Of a stretch of DNA of 5,343 bases, positions 5,263-5,343 are shown piece by piece. The notes under the pieces were generated by a model. It ran no database searches and was not told where the DNA came from. It saw only the letters and a program-made list of their open reading frames with translations. Location of the stretch: NCBI GenBank assembly GCA_964487685.1, contig CAZASA010000128.1, positions 1-5,343 on the forward strand. Reading direction: 5' to 3'. The DNA is from JABDGZ01 sp964487685 (lineage in GTDB: Bacteria > Omnitrophota > Gorgyraeia > Zapsychrales > Fredricksoniimonadaceae). A program made the translations under genes and the position numbers. Each line of letters starts with the position of its first letter. Position 1 is the first letter of the stretch.

Positions 5263-5343
5263 TTATCTAATATATTTCGCTGGTACCCACTCCACCAAAG
5301 GAACAAAACCCAGCGTCCCCTTGGGGGCGATCTGTTTTCCTTC
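5263..5343 (-). CDS. C-terminus of a possible MtnA/DrdI-type isomerase (partial)
   Basis: An open frame enters from the right edge and ends at TAA, giving 26 residues; the 5' part lies outside the window. All three minus-strand frames are open across 5276-5343. This frame is preferred for its codon-like third positions and because it stops just before the repeat. The residues GKQIAPKG followed by a Pro, an acidic residue and PAKYI align without gaps to the C-terminal pattern of methylthioribose-1-phosphate isomerases as I remember it (G-x-x-I-A-P-x-G, NPAFDVTPA, then [YL]I). However, the core NPAFDVTP is not conserved, and MtnA normally continues another 15-20 residues. Such an enzyme would convert the aldose 1-phosphate into the ketose 1-phosphate that the downstream aldolase cleaves. 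The assignment is tentative; an unrelated protein is quite possible. Confidence 0.45.
   Translation of the reverse strand, partial: EGKQIAPKGTLGFVPLVEWVPAKYIR

Overview
The window is about 5.3 kb of an uncultured-looking bacterial genome. Every supported gene is on the minus strand, so transcription runs from high to low coordinates. Several small palindromic repeat elements are scattered between and inside genes. GC content is moderate overall (about 45% in a sampled line of the radical SAM gene) and drops to roughly 25-33% in the middle. The repeat style and gene repertoire (B12-binding-type radical SAM enzyme, class II aldolase, TM2 protein, nucleotidyltransferase module) would fit a candidate-phylum anaerobe such as an Omnitrophota genome. 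That placement is inference from pattern memory only, since no marker gene is present.

Layout in transcription order: (1) the C-terminal 26 codons of a gene running off the right edge, possibly an MtnA-type sugar-phosphate isomerase; (2) a nested double-hairpin repeat filling the gap; (3) a class II (zinc) aldolase fused to an SCP2-like domain, with a second palindromic repeat inserted in frame in its interdomain linker; (4) a 65-residue protein overlapping (5) a MNT-fold nucleotidyltransferase, a two-gene module resembling toxin-antitoxin-type pairs; (6) an 88-residue three-helix membrane protein; (7) an NAD(P)-dependent aldehyde dehydrogenase; (8) a TM2-domain membrane protein; (9) a B12-binding-type radical SAM enzyme; (10) a 17-bp-stem hairpin repeat just after the last stop codon. 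There is no stretch over 300 bases without a gene, and no tRNA, rRNA or CRISPR array was seen.

Gene spacing is extremely tight: 1 nt, a 50-nt overlap, 33 nt, 0 nt, 3 nt and 22 nt. This suggests one transcript with several translationally coupled starts. The most interesting reading is metabolic. An MtnA/DrdI-like isomerase, a class II aldolase and an aldehyde dehydrogenase are the steps needed to dispose of 5-deoxyribose or 5-methylthioribose phosphates. Those compounds derive from the 5'-deoxyadenosine that radical SAM enzymes release, and a radical SAM gene sits in the same run. The low-GC middle genes (nucleotidyltransferase module plus small membrane protein) look like a later insertion into that metabolic operon. 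The pathway assignment is a hypothesis resting partly on a 26-residue fragment.
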